Source: Streptosporangiaceae bacterium
GTDB taxonomy: Bacteria > Actinomycetota > Actinomycetes > Streptosporangiales > Streptosporangiaceae
Direction: 5' to 3'
Length of the DNA stretch: 9,836 bases
NCBI GenBank assembly: GCA_030050125.1
Contig: JASIJN010000411.1
Location: forward strand, 1 to 9,836
Made by a program: the position numbers and the translations under genes. Below the pieces are notes generated by a model, which searched no databases, was not told the DNA's origin, and was given only the letters and a program-made list of their open reading frames with translations. Within the stretch, counting starts at the first letter, position 1; each line of letters begins with the position of its first letter. This document shows positions 6,520 to 9,836 of this stretch, piece by piece.

Positions 6520-7623
6520 TCAGGGCGAGAGGATCTTCCGCGCGGCGCCGGCGCCGGCCAGGACGGCGACGACCTCGCGGATCTGCGCCGGGTCCAGGGC
6601 GCAGGTCGCGTCGCCCACCGCGAACTCCACCCGCTGCACGCGCGGATCCGGCGTGGTCATGGCCTTCGGCCAGGTCCAGACCTGCTGCTCGGCGGCCAGC
6701 CGCCGGGCAGCGACGGCGAATTCCTCCTGGCCGGTGGCGAGCAGCAGGTGCATCATCGGGACCTGCGGCGGATCCGGGACGATGTGGACCCCCGGGACGC
6801 CCGCCAGCGCGCTGGCGACCGCCCGGGCGTGGCTCAGGTAGCCGGGCATCAGCGGCAGCCGCCGCCGCAGGCAGGTCAGCGCCGATGCCGCGTTGGCCCA
6901 CAGGCCGAACAAGGTGCCGCCCATCCGCAGGCGCCACTCCCGTACCTCGGCCATCACGTCGTCCGGGCCCGCGACGCAGCAGCCGGGCAGGGCGCCGAGG
7001 CCCTTGTAAAACGAGACGTAGACGGTGTCGAACAGCGCGGCGATCTCGCCGGGCGGCCTGCCGTAGCCGGCCGCCGACTCCCACAGCCGCGCGCCGTCCA
7101 GGTGCGCGGCGGCCCCCTGGTTCCTGGCCCACGCGACCTGCGCCTCGAGGTCCGCCCACTCCGGCTGCTGGCCGCCCAGGTCCCGCTGGGGCAGTTCCAG
7201 CAGCAGCGCCGCGACCGGCTCGCGGATCGCGTCGAGGTCGTCCCGGCCGATGAGCCGGGTCGGGTCGCCGGCCGGGCGCCCGGTCAGGTGATGCAGCCGC
7301 TCGAACGCCTGGTTCTCGTGCTGCTGCAGATGGCACATGGGGTGGAAGACCACCGTGCGCCGTCCCCGCCGGTCGGCGTGCACCCGCAGCACCGACTGCT
7401 GCGCCATCGTGCCGCTGGGCAGGAACACCGCGGCGGGCTTGCCGAGCAGCGCGGCGACCTGCGTCTCCAGTTCGGTCACCACGCCGCCATCGCCGTAGCG
7501 GTCGACGGCCGTATCGGCCGGGATGGTCGCCAGCAGCTCGCCGACGTTGACGGGCCCGTGTCCGTGCACGAATCGGGTGCACTGGGCGCGCAAGGCCAGA
7601 AGATCATCGTCGCTGGAGGGCAC
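6520..7623 (-). CDS. Threonine aldolase/beta-eliminating lyase-like PLP enzyme
   Basis: This fold-type I PLP enzyme (367 aa from GTG 7623) resembles low-specificity threonine aldolases, which split threonine into glycine and acetaldehyde. Visible elements are FVHGHGPVNVGELL near the start, DRYGDGGVVTELE, the phosphate-binding PSGTMAQQ (69-75), the CHLQQHEN segment, AAAHLDGARLW with the cofactor-contacting Asp176, and YVSFYKGLGALPG with Lys207 as the Schiff-base lysine. Later helices and a LLLATGQ strand complete the small domain. The substrate is not certain, because related lyases act on other beta-hydroxy amino acids. Start choice: AAGGAG (7630-7635) directly abuts ATG 7629 but lies 6 nt before GTG 7623, so GTG is preferred. 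ATG 7665 would instead overlap the upstream stop as ATGCTGA. It is the last gene of the four-gene operon. Confidence 0.87.
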   Translation of the reverse strand: MPSSDDDLLALRAQCTRFVHGHGPVNVGELLATIPADTAVDRYGDGGVVTELETQVAALLGKPAAVFLPSGTMAQQSVLRVHADRRGRRTVVFHPMCHLQQHENQAFERLHHLTGRPAGDPTRLIGRDDLDAIREPVAALLLELPQRDLGGQQPEWADLEAQVAWARNQGAAAHLDGARLWESAAGYGRPPGEIAALFDTVYVSFYKGLGALPGCCVAGPDDVMAEVREWRLRMGGTLFGLWANAASALTCLRRRLPLMPGYLSHARAVASALAGVPGVHIVPDPPQVPMMHLLLATGQEEFAVAARRLAAEQQVWTWPKAMTTPDPRVQRVEFAVGDATCALDPAQIREVVAVLAGAGAARKILSP

Positions 7624-7629
7624 GGACAT

Positions 7630-7635
7630 CTCCTT
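7630..7635 (-). promoter_or_regulatory. Shine-Dalgarno site favouring a GTG start
   Basis: AAGGAG on the minus strand has a zero-length spacer to ATG 7629 but a 6-nt spacer to GTG 7623, which makes the GTG the better start for the aldolase-like gene. Confidence 0.6.
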
Positions 7636-7658
7636 CGGCTGCTGGCCGCGGCAGATCG

Positions 7659-8462
7659 TCAGCATACGTGGGGCGAGCCCGGCGCCTGACGTGCGAGGAA
7701 CTGGGCGAACGTGACCCGGCCGGCCGCGTGATCCGGGGTCAGGTGGCCGCCCCTGCGGTACCCGGCGAAGGCGGCCCCGGGGAGCAGGACCGGCAGCACC
7801 GGGCGGCGGCGCCCGCACGCGTCGAGGTAGGCGCGGGCCAGGTCTTCGGCGCGCCGGACCTCCGGGCCGCCGATGTCCGGCACCCTTCCGGCCGCGGGCC
7901 CGAGGGCGAGGGCGGCCAGCCGCTCGGCCACCTCGGCGGCGTCGATGGGCTGGAACGCCGTGCGGGCCGGCACCGGCAGCACCGGCAGGCGCGCCAGCGC
8001 CTCGCAGCCGCGCAGGATGAGCTGGTGAAACTGGGTGGCCCGCAGGATGGTCCAGGGCAGCCCGGAACTCTGGACCCGCCGTTCCACCTCGAGCTTGGAC
8101 TTGTAGTAGCCGACCGGGACCTGGTCGACGCCGACGATCGAGATATAGACGAGGTGCGGCCGTTCCAGCCTGGCCTCCTCGATCAGGTTCGCGGCCGCCC
8201 GGACGTCGCCGAGCCCGGAGGCGCAGTGCACGATGACGGCGACCCCGCCGACCGCGGCGCCGATGCCCCGGCCGGCCCGCAGGTCGCCGGTGATCCAGTC
8301 GGCCGGGCCCAGGTCCGCGGGAGCTTGATCGACGGCCCTCGGCCGGCGGCTCAGCACGCGCACCTCATGGCCATCGGCCAGCAGCAGCCGGACGACCACC
8401 CGCCCCAGGGTGCCGGTGCCGCCAGTCACCAAGATGGGTCCGGCCACGGTTCGCTCGATCAT
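7659..8462 (-). CDS. NmrA-like/atypical SDR NAD(P)-binding protein
   Basis: This 267-aa Rossmann-fold protein starts with ILVTGGTGTLGRVVVRLLLADGHEVRVLSRR, a glycine-rich dinucleotide-binding motif at residues 13-20 followed by the Arg-rich end of the second strand that usually favours NADP. DWITGDLRAG matches the usual third-strand D-L. VIVHCASG, LVYISIVGVDQ and YYKSKLEVERRVQSSGLPWTILRATQFHQ are standard for NmrA-like/atypical extended SDRs. The YxxxK pair could be Y119/K123. Such proteins act as redox sensors or as reductases and isomerases; which applies is unknown. The ATG overlaps the stop of the deformylase gene by 4 bp (ATGA), suggesting translational coupling. The aldolase-like start follows its stop after about 35 bp. 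Confidence 0.9.
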   Translation of the reverse strand: MIERTVAGPILVTGGTGTLGRVVVRLLLADGHEVRVLSRRPRAVDQAPADLGPADWITGDLRAGRGIGAAVGGVAVIVHCASGLGDVRAAANLIEEARLERPHLVYISIVGVDQVPVGYYKSKLEVERRVQSSGLPWTILRATQFHQLILRGCEALARLPVLPVPARTAFQPIDAAEVAERLAALALGPAAGRVPDIGGPEVRRAEDLARAYLDACGRRRPVLPVLLPGAAFAGYRRGGHLTPDHAAGRVTFAQFLARQAPGSPHVC

Positions 8463-8986
8463 GGAATCCGGCCGGCGCCGGAGCGTGCGGCCAGATCCGC
8501 CGGGCCAGCGCCGCGACGCAGGTGGCCGAACACCTCCTTGCGGGCCTGGCCCGTGAGCCGGTCGATGAACAGGACTCCGCGCAGGTGATCGGTCTCGTGC
8601 TGCAGACAGCGGGACAGCTCGCCGGTGCCCTCGACCGTGACCGGATCGCCGCCGCGGTCCACGCCGGTGACCACGGTGCGCGCCGCCCGCAGGCAGGGGG
8701 CCGTGATGCCGGGAATGGACAGGCAGCCCTCGGGCCCGTCGTCGTCCCCGCTGGTCTCGACGACGACCGGGTTGATCACGTAGCCGTGCTGGCCGTCGAC
8801 GTTGTAGGAGAAGGCGGCCAGGCTGACGCCGATCTGCGGGGCGGCCAGGCCGGCCCGGCCGGGCAGCAGCACGTTCTCGAGCAGGTCGTCGACGAGCCGC
8901 CCCAGCGCGGCGTCGAACCGGGTCACCGGGTCGCACTCGGTGCGCAGCACCGGGTCGCCGAGCAGCCGGAGTTCCCTGACGGTCAT
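8459..8986 (-). CDS. def: Peptide deformylase
   Basis: This is a 175-aa deformylase that removes the formyl group from the N-terminal methionine of new proteins at the ribosome. All three family motifs are present: motif I as GRAGLAAPQIG (43-53), motif II EGCLS (86-90) with metal ligand Cys88, and motif III QHETDH (129-134) with ligands His130 and His134 and catalytic Glu131. In motif I the first Gly of the usual GxGLAAPQ is replaced by Arg44. The start ATG overlaps the PadR gene's stop as ATGA, and its own stop overlaps the next gene's ATG in the same way. Being inside a PadR-led operon, rather than beside methionyl-tRNA formyltransferase (fmt), suggests an accessory, regulated copy. This is inferred from context, since the rest of the genome is not visible. 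Confidence 0.95.
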   Translation of the reverse strand: MTVRELRLLGDPVLRTECDPVTRFDAALGRLVDDLLENVLLPGRAGLAAPQIGVSLAAFSYNVDGQHGYVINPVVVETSGDDDGPEGCLSIPGITAPCLRAARTVVTGVDRGGDPVTVEGTGELSRCLQHETDHLRGVLFIDRLTGQARKEVFGHLRRGAGPADLAARSGAGRIP

Positions 8987-9576
8987 CGCCTCGCTCCGTC
9001 CCCGGCGCGTTCGGCCGGCCCGGCCCCGGCCTCGCGGGCCGCGACGAGCTTGCCGACGCGATCAAGCACCGCGTCGTGCCAGCGTAGCTCGGTCTCGATC
9101 CTGGCGATGACGTGGTCGATGATCAGGTCGTCCGCGGGCGTCTGGTCCGGCCACGCTTGCTCGCGCTCGCGGGCGAAGAACGCGGCCCGGCTGGCCAGGG
9201 CATCACGGCGGCTGGCGAAGAACCCGCGCAGGGTGTCCTCGTCCAGGTCCGCGCATACGGCCAGGGCCAGGTCGACCGGGTCCGGGCGCAGCGCCACCTC
9301 GCGCAGCGCCTCGGCCCGCAGTGCCCGCAGCTCCCTGCGTCCCTCGGCCGTGATCGCATAGACGGTGCGGGCGGGCAGGTTCCCCTGCTGCTCGGTGCGC
9401 ACCGGCTCGATCAGCCCCTCGGCCTGCATCCGGTGCAGCGCCGCATAGAGCGACCCCGGCTTCACCTCAGACCAGAGCTCGGTGCGGTCGATGCGGGCGT
9501 CCCGGCGGATCTGGTGCCCGTACATCGGGCCGTGGCGGGCCAGGGCGCCGAGCACGAACAGGCGAGTTGGGTTCAC
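8983..9576 (-). CDS. PadR family transcriptional regulator
   Basis: This 197-aa protein has an N-terminal winged helix of PadR type: RLFVLGALARHGPMYGHQIRRDA (5-27), the recognition region WSEVKPGSLYAALHRMQAEGLI (35-56), and the wing with RTVYAITAEGRREL (70-83). The C-terminal part (about 95-180) is rich in charged helices, as in the Vir_act_alpha_C dimerisation domain. A disordered Ala/Gly/Arg tail ends the protein. PadR proteins generally repress their own operon and neighbouring genes until a ligand binds; the ligand is unknown. The start is GTG 9576, at the conserved beginning of the domain. No good ribosome site precedes it (GTACTGGACTG), so a leaderless or very short-leader transcript is possible. 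It heads the four-gene operon and is divergent from the membrane protein gene at 9710. Confidence 0.92.
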   Translation of the reverse strand: MNPTRLFVLGALARHGPMYGHQIRRDARIDRTELWSEVKPGSLYAALHRMQAEGLIEPVRTEQQGNLPARTVYAITAEGRRELRALRAEALREVALRPDPVDLALAVCADLDEDTLRGFFASRRDALASRAAFFAREREQAWPDQTPADDLIIDHVIARIETELRWHDAVLDRVGKLVAAREAGAGPAERAGDGARR

Positions 9577-9596
9577 CAGTCCAGTACAGCACGAGC

Positions 9597-9616
9597 ACTC
9601 AATTTTGAGTAGTCAA
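9597..9616. promoter_or_regulatory. Candidate PadR operator of overlapping inverted half-sites
   Basis: ACTCAA-TT-TTGAGT (9597-9610) is an inverted repeat with perfect 6-bp arms. Its right arm is shared by a second one, TTGA-GTAG-TCAA (9605-9616). On the minus strand TTGACT (9616-9611) resembles a -35 hexamer, so a repressor bound here would block transcription of the PadR operon. It starts 21 bp upstream of the GTG, in an AT-rich patch that stands out from the surrounding DNA. No good -10 was found at standard spacing. Confidence 0.5.
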
Positions 9617-9644
9617 GCACAAAAAAGCTCGTGACCGCCCGCGC

Positions 9645-9668
9645 GACCGTCCCGTAGCGGTCTTTAAT
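9645..9668. promoter_or_regulatory. GACCG-N8-CGGTC inverted repeat next to a TTTAAT hexamer
   Basis: A perfect 5+5 inverted repeat (9645-9649 and 9658-9662) directly precedes TTTAAT (9663-9668), which could be a plus-strand -10 for the gene at 9710, 41 nt downstream. No -35 of standard type is seen. The rest of the 133-bp divergent gap shows a six-A tract at 9621-9626 and nothing else. Confidence 0.3.
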
Positions 9669-9709
9669 GAGTCGGAACGTTGCGGGGACCGCGATGTGAG
9701 GTGGCCCGA

Positions 9710-9836
9710 ATGCCAGTTCGCCCGGCGCGGCACCGCGCACACCGGCGGCGGGCACGCCGGCGCCGCAACCTCGGCGTGCTCTGCGGGCTGGTGCTCGTTC
9801 CTGTGGCCGCGCTCGTGGCCGCCTACCTGGCCGGAG
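9710..9836 (+). CDS. Partial membrane-anchored or exported protein, 3' end outside window
   Basis: Starting at ATG 9710 with GAGGTGG (9697-9703) 6 nt upstream, 42 residues are visible before the window ends, with no stop. The first 20 residues contain eleven Arg, a run ending ARRRRNLG. They are followed by a hydrophobic stretch, GVLCGLVLVPVAALVAAYLAG (22-42), which looks like a membrane anchor or signal-peptide core with a strongly positive inside end. An RRRN-L-G arrangement faintly resembles a twin-arginine motif but lacks the usual hydrophobic residue pattern right after it. The function cannot be told. It is divergent from the PadR operon and may share its control region. Confidence 0.68.
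   Translation, partial: MPVRPARHRAHRRRARRRRNLGVLCGLVLVPVAALVAAYLAG

Noticed and set aside
5792..7582. Long minus-strand open frame (596 codons) spanning the MBL-like gene and most of the aldolase-like gene
   Set aside because: It crosses two well-supported genes and an intergenic gap, and its product is compositionally biased. It is a GC-rich shadow frame.
5761..7689. Long plus-strand open frame (642 codons) over the same area
   Set aside because: It is out of frame with the MBL-like gene and antisense to the aldolase-like gene, with no domain visible. It is a shadow frame.
9671..9700. GGAAC at 9674 as an ECF-sigma -35 element for the gene at 9710
   Set aside because: No GTT/CGTC-type -10 occurs at the expected 16-18 bp spacing.
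9573..9755. 60-codon minus-strand open frame upstream of the PadR gene
   Set aside because: It covers the operator-like repeat and the opposite start at 9710, lacks a ribosome site and shows no motif.

Overview
The window reads as chromosomal DNA from a high-GC actinobacterium. Third codon positions are almost all G or C, and several families here (DUF1876, a PadR-type regulator, actinobacterial-style CocE and SixA-like enzymes) fit that group. I cannot name a genus. I see no transposase, phage gene, CRISPR array, tRNA or rRNA. Coding is dense, and the longest non-coding gap is about 200 bp.

Left part (1-4811): the 3' part of a GH63/MGH1-like glycoside hydrolase gene runs in from the left edge and converges on a minus-strand SixA-type histidine phosphatase. 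Divergent from the latter is a CocE/NonD-type serine hydrolase with a complete visible catalytic triad. A small 83-aa coiled-coil protein of unknown function follows on the same strand.

Middle part (4799-6484): a minus-strand pair encodes a DUF1876 (dsRBD-fold, Rv1738-like) protein and then an adenosine-specific kinase (PF04008 family). About 80 bp upstream of the DUF1876 start is a 14-bp sequence matching the DosR/DevR dormancy-regulon core at 12 of 14 positions. This suggests a hypoxia- or redox-responsive two-gene unit. Divergent from it is a metallo-beta-lactamase-like protein that lacks the usual HxHxDH cluster.

Right part (6520-9576): four minus-strand genes form a compact operon in the order PadR-type regulator, peptide deformylase, NmrA-like NAD(P)-binding protein, threonine aldolase/beta-eliminating lyase-like PLP enzyme. 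The first two junctions are 4-bp ATGA overlaps, which suggests translational coupling. Upstream of the PadR gene, in a conspicuously AT-rich patch, lies a set of overlapping TCAA/TTGA inverted half-sites that looks like an autoregulatory operator. On the far side of this patch, a plus-strand gene starts at 9710 and runs off the right edge. Its visible 42 residues are a very basic N-terminus followed by a membrane segment.

The most interesting items are the DosR-like box with the DUF1876/adenosine-specific-kinase pair, and the PadR-controlled operon containing a deformylase. Both are inferences from sequence and family knowledge alone.
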